From Actinomycetota bacterium (GTDB lineage: Bacteria > Actinomycetota > Thermoleophilia > Gaiellales > Gaiellaceae): a stretch of DNA of 46,234 nt. This document shows positions 19,213 to 27,950 of the stretch, piece by piece. The stretch's first letter is position 1; each line of letters starts with the position of its first letter. The stretch covers positions 1-46,234 of the forward strand of contig VAYM01000140.1 in assembly GCA_005884945.1 (NCBI GenBank), read 5' to 3'. The position numbers and the translations under genes were made by a program. The notes under the pieces are model-generated. The model ran no database searches, was not told where the DNA came from, and saw nothing but the letters and a program-made list of their open reading frames with translations.

Positions 19213-19602
19213 GTGCGGCTCACATTCGTCCGGCTGCTCGTCGACGACTACGCGGCCTGCTTCCGCTTCTACCGGGACGTGATGGAGTTTCCGGTGACCT
19301 TCGGGAACGAGACGAGCGGCTACGCCGACTTCGATGCGGGCGCGGACGTGCACATCGCCGTCTTCGACCGCTGCGAGCAGATGGAGCAGCTCGGCGGCGA
19401 GGACCAGGCAAGCGGCGCCCAGGCTGCGCTCATCTTCGAGGTCGTCGACGTCGACTCGGCGATCGCCGGTCTGCGCGCAAGGGGTGCGAGGGTCGCGCGA
19501 GAGCCGGCAGACCGCGCCGACTGGGGAATCCGCGTTGCGTACGTCCGCGATCCGGCCGCGAACCTGATCGAGCTGAACCAGCCGATCCCGATCAAGGGAT
19601 GA
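19213..19602 (+). CDS. VOC/glyoxalase superfamily protein
   Basis: FVRLLVDDYAACFRFYRDVMEFPVTFGNETSGYADFD...YVRDPAANLIELNQP. Confidence 0.85.
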   Translation: MRLTFVRLLVDDYAACFRFYRDVMEFPVTFGNETSGYADFDAGADVHIAVFDRCEQMEQLGGEDQASGAQAALIFEVVDVDSAIAGLRARGARVAREPADRADWGIRVAYVRDPAANLIELNQPIPIKG

Positions 19603-20642
19603 GACGCCCGCGGTCCGTCCGCGACGCAGATGTCTACGGCAAGCGGGTGCTCGTGCGCAGCGACCTCAACGTCCCGCTCGAGGACGGACGTATCGCCGAC
19701 GACACGCGCATTCGTGCCGCGTTGCCGACGCTGCGGTTGCTCCTCGACCGCAGCGCCGGCGCCGTCACGGTTTGCTCGCACCTCGGCCGGCCGCGAGGGC
19801 CTGACCCTGCGTATGCGATCGAGCCGGTGCGGCAGGCCGTCTGCGCCGCGCTCGACGACGCGCGCGTGACGGTGCTCGAAAACACGCGCTTCAACCCCGG
19901 CGAGACGAAGAACGATCCGTCGTTCGCGCGCGAGCTCGCGGACGGAAACGACGTGTTCGTCGAGGACGCCTTCGGCTCCGTTCATCGCGCGCATGCGTCG
20001 ACCGTCGGCGTCGCGGAGCTGCTCCCCACGTACGCAGGACAGTTGCTCGAACGCGAGCTCGAGGAGCTCGGCAAGCTCCTCGGCGACGTCGAGCGTCCGT
20101 TCGTTCTCATCTCCGGCGGAGCAAAGGTGGAGGACAAGCTCGGCGTCCTCCGCAACCTCGGCGGCAAGGCGGATGCGGTGCTCGTGGGCGGCAAGATGGC
20201 CGAGGAGCTGCGCGAGAAGAATCCGCTGCCGTTCGAGGTCGTGCTCCCCACGGACGTCGTCGCCGCCAGCGAGTTCGCCGCCGACGCGCAGACCAAGGTC
20301 GTCGCGTACGACAGCGTTCCCGGCGGCTGGCTCGGGCTCGACATCGGCCCGGAGACGTGCACGACGTTCGCGCAGTACGTCCAGCAGGCGGGCACGATCT
20401 TCTGGAACGGGCCGATGGGCGTCTTCGAGTGGCCGCGGTTCGCCGAGGGGACGAAGGCCGTTGCCGAGGCCGTCGCTCAGTCGGACGCGTTCTCGGTCGT
20501 CGGCGGCGCGGATTCGGCGCGTGCACTGCAGGAGCTCGGCCTGGCGGACGACGTGTCGTGGCTCTCGACCGGCGGCGGCGCCGCGCTCGAGCTCCTCGAG
20601 GGCAAAGAGCTCCCCGGCGTCGCCGTCATCCCGGAGGCCTGA
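19599..20642 (+). CDS. pgk: Phosphoglycerate kinase (short form, 347 aa)
   Basis: GKRVLVRSDLNVPL, SHLGRPRG, HRAHASTVGVAE, GGAKVEDKLGVL, GPMGVFE, STGGGAALELLEGKELPG. Confidence 0.95.
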   Translation: MRRPRSVRDADVYGKRVLVRSDLNVPLEDGRIADDTRIRAALPTLRLLLDRSAGAVTVCSHLGRPRGPDPAYAIEPVRQAVCAALDDARVTVLENTRFNPGETKNDPSFARELADGNDVFVEDAFGSVHRAHASTVGVAELLPTYAGQLLERELEELGKLLGDVERPFVLISGGAKVEDKLGVLRNLGGKADAVLVGGKMAEELREKNPLPFEVVLPTDVVAASEFAADAQTKVVAYDSVPGGWLGLDIGPETCTTFAQYVQQAGTIFWNGPMGVFEWPRFAEGTKAVAEAVAQSDAFSVVGGADSARALQELGLADDVSWLSTGGGAALELLEGKELPGVAVIPEA

Positions 20643-20645
20643 CCG

Positions 20646-21326
20646 TTGTTGATCGCCGCGAACTGGAAGATGTACAAGGGACGGCGGGAGACGCGCGAGT
20701 TCCTCGAGCATTTCGAGCCGCCCGCCGGCGTCGACGTGGTCATCTGCCCGTCGTTCACCTCACTCGCCGCGGCCGTCGAGACCGGGCGCACGATCTACGC
20801 GCAGAACGTGCACTGGGAGAACCAGGGCGCGTACACAGGAGAGGTCTCACCCGAGATGCTCGTCGAGCTCGGCGTCGCCGGGTCGATCGTCGGCCACTCG
20901 GAACGGCGTCAGTACTTCGGTGAGACCGACGAGACCACCGCGAAGCGCGCAGAGGCGGCGCTTGCCGCGGGCCTCGGCGTGATCGCCTGCGTCGGCGAGA
21001 CGGAGGAGCAGCGCGAAGCGGGCGAGATGGAGGACGTCCTGCGCCGGCAGGTCGGCGTCTTGCCGCGGCACGATCGCCTCGTGATCGCGTACGAGCCGGT
21101 CTGGGCGATCGGAACCGGCAAGAACGCGACACCCGAGATGTGCCACCACGCGCACTCGTTCATCAAGTCGCTCACGGACGTGCAGGTCCTCTACGGTGGC
21201 TCCGTGAAACCGGACAACGCCGCAGCCCTCCTCTCGCAATCCTCTGTCGACGGTGCGCTCGTCGGCGGCGCGTCCCTCGACGTCGACTCGTTCACCGCGA
21301 TTTGCCGCGCAGCTATCCCCTCGTAG
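20646..21326 (+). CDS. tpiA: Triosephosphate isomerase
   Basis: AANWKMYK, GHSERRQYFGE, AYEPVWAIGTGKNATP, LYGGSVKPDNA. Confidence 0.96.
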   Translation: MLIAANWKMYKGRRETREFLEHFEPPAGVDVVICPSFTSLAAAVETGRTIYAQNVHWENQGAYTGEVSPEMLVELGVAGSIVGHSERRQYFGETDETTAKRAEAALAAGLGVIACVGETEEQREAGEMEDVLRRQVGVLPRHDRLVIAYEPVWAIGTGKNATPEMCHHAHSFIKSLTDVQVLYGGSVKPDNAAALLSQSSVDGALVGGASLDVDSFTAICRAAIPS

Positions 21327-22759
21327 CGCTCGTCATCCTCGACGGCTGGGGCTGCGCGCCGCCCGGCCCGGGCAACGCGGTCGAGCTCGCGAACACGCCG
21401 AACTTCGACCGGCTCTGGCGCGAGTTCCCGCACACGACGCTCGAGGCGTCGGGCGAGGCGGTCGGGCTCCCGCCGGGACAGATGGGCAACTCCGAGGTCG
21501 GGCACCTCACGATCGGATCCGGCCGCGTGCTCCTCCAGGACCTCATGCGCGTCAACCGGGCGATCGCGGACGGCTCGTTCTTCGAGAACCCCGCGCTGGT
21601 GTCGGCGTTCGAGCGCGGGGAGCGCGTTCATCTCTTCGGCCTCGTGTCGCACGGCGGCGTGCACTCGCACATCGACCACCTGCGCGCGCTGCTGCGCTTC
21701 GCGCCGGAGAAGACGTGGATCCACGCGTTCACCGACGGGCGCGACGTGTCGCCGACGTCGGCGATCCGAGATCTGGCCGAGCTTCCGGTCGATCGCATCG
21801 CCACGGTCGCCGGCCGCTACTACGCGATGGACCGCGACCAACGGTGGGACCGGACGGAGCGGGCGGTCAAGGCGCTGATGGAGGGAACCGACCCGAGTGC
21901 GTCCGATCCGTTGGCCGCGGTCGACGCGAGCTATGCCCGCGGTGTCACGGATGAGTTCATCGAGCCGACCTCGATCGAGGGACGCCCGCGCATCGACCCC
22001 GCCCGCGACTCCGCGATCTTCTTCAACTTCCGACCGGACAGAGCACGCCAATTGACGATGAAGCTCCGCGAGCTCGGCGTCGATATGACGACTATGACGC
22101 GGTTTCGGGCGGACTTCGACTGCCCTGTCGCCTTCGGGGAGCAGGAGGTGCAGGAGACCCTCGCCGAGGTCCTGGCCGAGCACCGGGTCCGGCAGCTTCA
22201 CGTCGCCGAGACCGAGAAGTACGCGCACGTGACGTATTTCTTCAACGGCGGCCGCGAGGACGAGTGGGGCGGAGAGAAGCGCGTCCTCGTCCCCTCGCCG
22301 CGCGACGTGCCGTCGTACGACCACAAGCCGGAGATGTCGGCGGGCGAGGTGACCAGCCGGTTCGTGGAGGAGATCGAGACCGGCGACTACGCTTTCGCCG
22401 TCGTCAACTTCGCCAACCCGGACATGGTCGGCCACACGGGATCGATCCCGGCGGTCGTGAAGGCGGTCGAAACCGCCGACGAGTGCCTCGGCGTAGTAGT
22501 GGATGCGGTCGCCCGGAAAGGCGGCGTGTCGCTGATCACGGCCGACCACGGAAACGCCGAGCAGATGCTCGAGGAAGACGGCAAGAGCCCGCATACGGCC
22601 CACACGACGAACCCCGTGCCGCTGATCGTCACGGAGCGCGAGGTGACGCTCGCGGACACCGGGGAGCTCTCGGATCTAGTGCCCTCTGTGCTGGGCTTTT
22701 TGGGTTTCAAACAACCTTCACAGATGACCGGCAAACCGCTAACAACGTCCGCTGGTTAG
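21302..22759 (+). CDS. gpmI: 2,3-bisphosphoglycerate-independent phosphoglycerate mutase
   Basis: LVILDGWG, GQMGNSEVGHLTIGSGR, HGGVHSHIDHL, FTDGRDVSP, TADHGNAEQM. TTG start at 21302 overlaps tpiA. Confidence 0.95.
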   Translation: MPRSYPLVALVILDGWGCAPPGPGNAVELANTPNFDRLWREFPHTTLEASGEAVGLPPGQMGNSEVGHLTIGSGRVLLQDLMRVNRAIADGSFFENPALVSAFERGERVHLFGLVSHGGVHSHIDHLRALLRFAPEKTWIHAFTDGRDVSPTSAIRDLAELPVDRIATVAGRYYAMDRDQRWDRTERAVKALMEGTDPSASDPLAAVDASYARGVTDEFIEPTSIEGRPRIDPARDSAIFFNFRPDRARQLTMKLRELGVDMTTMTRFRADFDCPVAFGEQEVQETLAEVLAEHRVRQLHVAETEKYAHVTYFFNGGREDEWGGEKRVLVPSPRDVPSYDHKPEMSAGEVTSRFVEEIETGDYAFAVVNFANPDMVGHTGSIPAVVKAVETADECLGVVVDAVARKGGVSLITADHGNAEQMLEEDGKSPHTAHTTNPVPLIVTEREVTLADTGELSDLVPSVLGFLGFKQPSQMTGKPLTTSAG

Positions 22760-22777
22760 CGGATATACTCCGGCACC

Positions 22778-23371
22778 TTGTCACTCCAGCAACCTGATTT
22801 TGGCGTCCTGCGGAAGGCACAAAAGGGTGACGAGCGGGCGTTCAGCCTCATCGTTCGCGCGTACCAGGTTCCCGTCTTCAACTACGTTCTCCGCCTCGTC
22901 GGCGACCGCGCCCTGGCGGAGGACCTGACGCAGGAGGTCTTCCTCCGCGTCTACCAGGGGCTGCCGAAGTTCTCGCTGCGGTCGAAGTTCACGACGTGGC
23001 TGTTCCAGGTGACGAAGAATCGCGTCCTCGACGAGCTGCGCGCCTCGGAGCGCCGGCCGCGGGCGCTCGTCGCGCTCGAGGACGTCCCCCCGCTCGAGGT
23101 CGTCGACGCGCCGTTCGAGCGGCTCGAGGCGATCGACGCGGTCTGGCGCGCGGTCGAAGGGCTCAACGTCGACCTGAAGATGGCGCTCCTCCTCCGCGAC
23201 ATCGTCGGGTTGTCGTACACCGAGATCGCGGACTCGCTGGAGATCACGCTTGCCACGGTGAAGTGGCGGATCTACAAGGCGCGGGAAGACGTGCAGCACG
23301 CGTTGGCCCGCGAGGGGATCACAATCGGCGCCGAGACACGGGCCGCCGACCGCCAGGCCGTCACCTCCTAG
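22778..23371 (+). CDS. ECF-type RNA polymerase sigma factor
   Basis: Region 2 AEDLTQEVFLRVYQGLPKF...FTTWLFQVTKNRVLDELR; region 4 LRDIVGLSYTEIADSLEITLATVKWRIYKARE. Confidence 0.9.
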   Translation: MSLQQPDFGVLRKAQKGDERAFSLIVRAYQVPVFNYVLRLVGDRALAEDLTQEVFLRVYQGLPKFSLRSKFTTWLFQVTKNRVLDELRASERRPRALVALEDVPPLEVVDAPFERLEAIDAVWRAVEGLNVDLKMALLLRDIVGLSYTEIADSLEITLATVKWRIYKAREDVQHALAREGITIGAETRAADRQAVTS

Positions 23372-24452
23372 CGTAGGAGCGCAACCACCGCGACAGGTTG
23401 CGCGCCTCGTCCGCGGGCGTCGCTCCCTGCGCGATCGGCCGCACGCGCGGAACGGCCGGCGGCTTCGACGACGTTTTGCCGCTGCCGCCGAGCCCGACGA
23501 GGCCGAGCACGAGCGCGACAACGGCGAACGCGACCGCCAGCACGATCCACATCCACGTCTTCCGGCCCGAGACGCTGGGCAAGATGCGGCGCGGTAGCGG
23601 CGCCGTGGCGACCGTGACTGCGTTGTCCTCCCTGGTCGCCGCAAGCGCAGCGGCGACGTCGCCGGCAGACTGCGGCCGGAACCGGGCCTCGCGCGCGAGG
23701 CAGCGCATGACGAGCGCCTCGAGCGCCGGCGGGACGGAGGGCTCGAGGTCGCGCACCGGAACGATCGCGCCTTCGCGGTGATGTTCTGCAAGGTCGGCGA
23801 GCGACGCGAACGCGTGCGGCGGACGTCCGGTCAAGAGCTCGTAGAGGACTGCGCCGAGCGAGTAGACGTCCGCTTCGGGGCCGGCCTCGCCGCCGAGCGC
23901 CTGCTCCGGCGCCAGGTACGCGGCCGTGCCGAGGACGGTGCCGTGCTTCGTCAGACGCGTGCTCTCGGCGGCGCGGGCGATTCCGAAGTCCGCGATCTTG
24001 AGGACGCCGTCCTCGCGCAAGAGCAGGTTCTGCGGCTTCACGTCGCGGTGCACCAGACCTGCCTGGTGCGCGTGCTGCAATCCGAGCGCGGCCTGACGCG
24101 CGAGCGCCGCCGCCTCTTCCGCCGGAAGCTTGCGCCGCCGCGCAAGGAGGTCGGCAACCGTCTCGCCCGGCACGAGCTCCATGACGATGAACGGACGGCC
24201 GTCGTCCTCGCCGGCGTCGTACACGTGGACGACGTTGGGATGCGAAAGACGTGCCGCGAGCCGTGCCTCGCGAACGAAGCGCTTCCGAAACTCCTCGTCC
24301 GCCGCGAACTGCTCCGCGAGAACCTTCACGGCGACACGTCGCGCGAGCTCCGCGTCCTCCGCGACGTAGACGACGGCCATGCCGCCGTGGCCGAGCGTGT
24401 CCTCGACGCGATACCGGCCGCGCGCGATCGTCTCGACGCTAATCGCCCTCAC
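23361..24452 (-). CDS. Membrane-anchored Ser/Thr protein kinase
   Basis: LGHGGMAVVYVAED, VHRDVKPQNLLL, DFGIARA, GTAAYLAPEQ; C-terminal TM segment. Confidence 0.93.
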   Translation of the reverse strand: MRAISVETIARGRYRVEDTLGHGGMAVVYVAEDAELARRVAVKVLAEQFAADEEFRKRFVREARLAARLSHPNVVHVYDAGEDDGRPFIVMELVPGETVADLLARRRKLPAEEAAALARQAALGLQHAHQAGLVHRDVKPQNLLLREDGVLKIADFGIARAAESTRLTKHGTVLGTAAYLAPEQALGGEAGPEADVYSLGAVLYELLTGRPPHAFASLADLAEHHREGAIVPVRDLEPSVPPALEALVMRCLAREARFRPQSAGDVAAALAATREDNAVTVATAPLPRRILPSVSGRKTWMWIVLAVAFAVVALVLGLVGLGGSGKTSSKPPAVPRVRPIAQGATPADEARNLSRWLRSYARR

Positions 24453-24825
24453 CGTGCTTTCCGTGCCCCTTGCCCTTGCCGTGGTGCTCTTCGGGCGGAG
24501 GCGGAGCCGGCGTGCAGGTGATCCCGTGTACTAGCTGGTTGGTCGCCGACAGGAGGTCTTCCTGGAAAACCGCAGGGACGCGGTGTGCGTTGATCGCCGC
24601 GATCGTCCGCTGTTGGAGCCGCCGCGCTTCGGCGAGCGCGCCGCAGCCGTCGTTCGCGTCCAGCTTGGCCGCGACGGCGTCGCTGCTGCTCGCGAGCTGC
24701 TCGGCGAGCGCGGCCGGAAGCTTCGGCTGCGGCGGAACACTCCGCCGCGCGTGCCCGCCGCAGCCAGTGACGAGCGCGGCGGTGCAGAGCAAGGTGACGT
24801 GACGTCTCGTTCGACCCGTTCTCAT
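24439..24825 (-). CDS. Small putative lipoprotein, His/Lys-rich C terminus
   Basis: Lipobox-like VTGC after a hydrophobic signal; C-terminal EEHHGKGKGHGKHGEGD. Confidence 0.65.
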   Translation of the reverse strand: MRTGRTRRHVTLLCTAALVTGCGGHARRSVPPQPKLPAALAEQLASSSDAVAAKLDANDGCGALAEARRLQQRTIAAINAHRVPAVFQEDLLSATNQLVHGITCTPAPPPPEEHHGKGKGHGKHGEGD

Positions 24826-25547
24826 TCGCCTCGCCCGAGGCGGTCGGCGAGCAGCCGTGGCAAGCCTGCCTCGCGCATCTCGGCCTGGGTTTTCTCGATG
24901 GGGTATGGGACACGGCGGAAGCTCGCGAACCTGCGCTCGAGATCGAGCAGGAGCCAGGCGGCGCGCGGATCCCCGTCGCGTGGCTGGCCGACCGAGCCCG
25001 GGTTGAGCAGCCGGCGCTCGGCCAGCTCCTCCTCAGCGCCGCCGGCGGCGACGCCTCCGGTGATCCTCCCGTCCGCGAGCGCGAGCGCGAGCGCGACGTG
25101 GCTGTGGCCGACGAGCACGACCGGCGCAGAGGTGAGGTCGAACGTCGCGCGTGCCGCTTCTTCGGAGAGCACGTATTCCCAGACCGGGTCGCGCGCGCTC
25201 GCGTGGAAGAGCGCGGCACCGTCCGCCTCCGCGCTCGGCGCCAACCCGCGGAGAAACGACTTCGACTCGGACGACAGCCGTTCGCTCGTCCAGAGCGCGG
25301 CCGCAGCCGCCTCGTCGTTGAAGTCGGTCACCGTCAGCTCCCCGAGCGCGACGAGGTCGTGGTTGCCGATCAGGCAGAGATCTGCGCGCTCGCGCACGAG
25401 CTCGCAGCACTCGTTCGGCTGCGGCCCGTAGCCGACCGTGTCCCCCAGGCACCAGACCGCGTCGACGCGTTCGCCATCGATTGCGGACAGGACGGCGTCG
25501 AGCGCGTGCCGGTTAGCGTGCACGTCCGAGATGACGGCGACTCGCAT
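24822..25547 (-). CDS. Metallophosphoesterase (YfcE-like)
   Basis: MRVAVISDVHANRHALDAVL, CLGDTVGYGP, LIGNHD, VVLVGHSHVAL, LLNPGSVGQPRDG. Confidence 0.9.
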   Translation of the reverse strand: MRVAVISDVHANRHALDAVLSAIDGERVDAVWCLGDTVGYGPQPNECCELVRERADLCLIGNHDLVALGELTVTDFNDEAAAAALWTSERLSSESKSFLRGLAPSAEADGAALFHASARDPVWEYVLSEEAARATFDLTSAPVVLVGHSHVALALALADGRITGGVAAGGAEEELAERRLLNPGSVGQPRDGDPRAAWLLLDLERRFASFRRVPYPIEKTQAEMREAGLPRLLADRLGRGE

Positions 25548-26724
25548 CGTTCGAGGCGCGACCATAGCCGTCGGCGTCGCCGTCTGGGTCGTCCTCGCTC
25601 TGCTGCTCTGGCGGACGACCGTCCCCTCGAACCTCCGCCTACCGCATCTGGACGAGAGCGCGACGTTCATCCCGCCGATCGTGAGCCGCGCACGACACTA
25701 CGAGCGGTTTCTCGACTGGGACTGGGTGGTCTCGACCGTCGCCGCCCTGGCTGCATACACGACGATGGCTGTCAGAGGACGCCGGTTGGCGCCTCGACTC
25801 GGCCTCGGCAACGTCAATGCCGGAATCGTCATCGGCGTCGTCACCTTCGCGGTCGTGTGGGCCGCGACATTGCCGTTTGCGCTTGCCGAGACCTGGTGGG
25901 GTCGGCGCTACGGAATCGACCGCGAGAGCTACGCGGCGGCGGTCGGCGCGGCATGGGGGCGACTGCTCGGAACGTCGCTGGTGGTCGTGATCGTGCTCTC
26001 GATCGTGCTCGGACTGGCGCGGCGTCTCGGCCGCCGCTGGTGGCTCGCTGCAGGGCCGGCGATCGCGGCCGTGCTGCTCGCCTTGCAATTCGTCACGCCC
26101 CTCCTCGCGACGATCCAGACGCACCCTGTCCGTTCGGCAGCGCTTCGGCGCGCGATCCGTCAACTCGAGGTGCGCGAGCACGCGGGAGCTCCGCCCGTGC
26201 GCGTGGATGACGTCAGCGGACAGACGACCGCTGCGAACGCGTTCTCGATCGGCATCGGTCCGACCGAGCGTGTCGTCCTCTGGAGCACGCTCCTGAGATT
26301 CCCACCGGACGAGGTGCGCTTCGTGGTAGCCCACGAGCTTGGTCACGTCGTCAGGAACCACATTCTCCGCGGCGTGGGGTGGTTCGGTTTGCTCGTCCTT
26401 CCGGTCCTGTTCGTGACGGCGTTCGCCGCCGACGTCCGCCGGCCCGGTTCGGTGCCGCTCGCCCTGCTCGTGATCGCGCTGGCGCAGCTCGCGCTCCTGC
26501 CGCTCCGAAACGAGATCTCGCGCCGCTACGAAAGCGAGGCCGACTGGATCGGCCTCAACGGCACGCACGACCCCGCCGCCGCGAAGGGTCTCTTCACGAA
26601 CTTCCTCGCGACGGGTCTCCAGGATCCGAGCCCGCCCGGCTGGGTCCACGTCATCCTCGACGACCATCCGACGCTGCTCCAGCGCGTCGAAATGGTCGAG
26701 GCCTGGAAGCGCCGAAGACCTTAG
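25531..26724 (+). CDS. M48-family zinc metalloprotease (Ste24/HtpX-like)
   Basis: VVAHELGHVVRNH (HExxH), ESEADWIGL (ExxxD), several TM segments. Confidence 0.88.
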   Translation: MTATRIVRGATIAVGVAVWVVLALLLWRTTVPSNLRLPHLDESATFIPPIVSRARHYERFLDWDWVVSTVAALAAYTTMAVRGRRLAPRLGLGNVNAGIVIGVVTFAVVWAATLPFALAETWWGRRYGIDRESYAAAVGAAWGRLLGTSLVVVIVLSIVLGLARRLGRRWWLAAGPAIAAVLLALQFVTPLLATIQTHPVRSAALRRAIRQLEVREHAGAPPVRVDDVSGQTTAANAFSIGIGPTERVVLWSTLLRFPPDEVRFVVAHELGHVVRNHILRGVGWFGLLVLPVLFVTAFAADVRRPGSVPLALLVIALAQLALLPLRNEISRRYESEADWIGLNGTHDPAAAKGLFTNFLATGLQDPSPPGWVHVILDDHPTLLQRVEMVEAWKRRRP

Positions 26725-27029
26725 GACTCTTCCGGCGTCTCCGGCAGATTCCGGATCCCCTCGCGGTACGACCACTTGGAGTGCGCGTCCTGCATCGCCG
26801 CGAGCAGCTCCGCGTAGAACTGCTGCGCCATGTTGATCCGAGCGACCACGACGCCTGGAACCTCGCCCTCCTCGACCTCGTGGTCGACGCGTGCGAACGT
26901 GATCGTGAACTCGTACTGCGAATAGGTGATGTTGGCGAAGTTCGCGTAGACGCCGGCCATCATCTCCGGGTCGAGGTGGATGTTGAGCTGGCGCTCCTGG
27001 CCTTCGCCGTCCACACGCCTACGATACAT
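26721..27029 (-). CDS. DUF3467-like small protein
   Basis: YANFANITYSQYEFTITFARVD...ARINMAQQFYAELLAAM. Confidence 0.75.
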   Translation of the reverse strand: MYRRRVDGEGQERQLNIHLDPEMMAGVYANFANITYSQYEFTITFARVDHEVEEGEVPGVVVARINMAQQFYAELLAAMQDAHSKWSYREGIRNLPETPEES

Positions 27030-27034
27030 CCCCG

Positions 27035-27950
27035 ATGGACGAGTTCAGCTTCCGCCGTTTTGCCTACGCAACCTCGGCGCTCGTGCTCGTCCTCGTCGGG
27101 GGAACGATCGGCTACCACCACATGCTCGGCGAAGGGTGGGTCGAGTCGTTCTACCGCTCGATCGTCACCATCTCCCTGACCGGGATCGACACGAAACCGC
27201 GCGGCACCGATGCGCAGCTCTTCACGATCCTGCTGCTCCTCCTCGGCGTGGCAATCTTCGCGTACATCGCCGGCGCGATCGTGGAGATGATCGCGCGGGG
27301 CGTCCTCACGGGCGCCTGGGCAGAGCGAAGGAGGCGACGGGCGATCGACCGGCTGCGCGACCACTACATCATCTGCGGCTACGGCCGGGTCGGCCGTCGG
27401 GTCGCCGAGGAGTTCCGCCACGCGGGCGTGCCGTACGTCGTGCTCGACTTCAGCGAGGACGCGATCGACGCGGCGAAAGAGCACGGCGATCACTTCATCG
27501 AGGGGAACGGGACCGAGGACGAGGACCTCGCGGCCGCCGGCCTCGAGCGCGCCCGCGGGCTCGTCGCGTCGTCCGACTCGGACGCGGACAACCTCTACAT
27601 CGCGCTGTCCGCGCGCACGGCGCGGCCGGACCTCCTGATCGTCGCGCGCGCGTCCGACGAGGACGCGGCGAAGAAGCTCGACGGCTGCCAGCGCTCCCGA
27701 TCTCCGCTTCGAGGAGATCATGGTCACCGACATGTGCGGCGCCGCGGGCAAGACGATCCGCGAGCTGAACATCCGCAAGGACACGGGCGCGCTCATCGTC
27801 GCCCTCCGCAAGCGCGACGGCACCTTCGACACGACGCCGAACCCGGAGGTGCGGCTGGACGACGGCGACGTGCTGATCGCCGCAGGAACCCCCGAGGAGC
27901 TCCGCGCGCTCGAGGACCTGTTCGGCCCGCAGGAGGCCGTTGCGAGCTAA
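27035..27950 (+). pseudogene. Ion channel with TrkA-N/TrkA-C (RCK) domains, split by a frameshift near 27672-27692
   Basis: First frame: two TM segments plus HYIICGYGRVGRRVAEEF...AAKKL; then the frame changes to SAPDLRFEEIMVTDMCGAAGKTIRELNIRKDTGALIVALRKRDG...DVLIAAGTPEEL (ORF 27720..27950). Confidence 0.7.
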
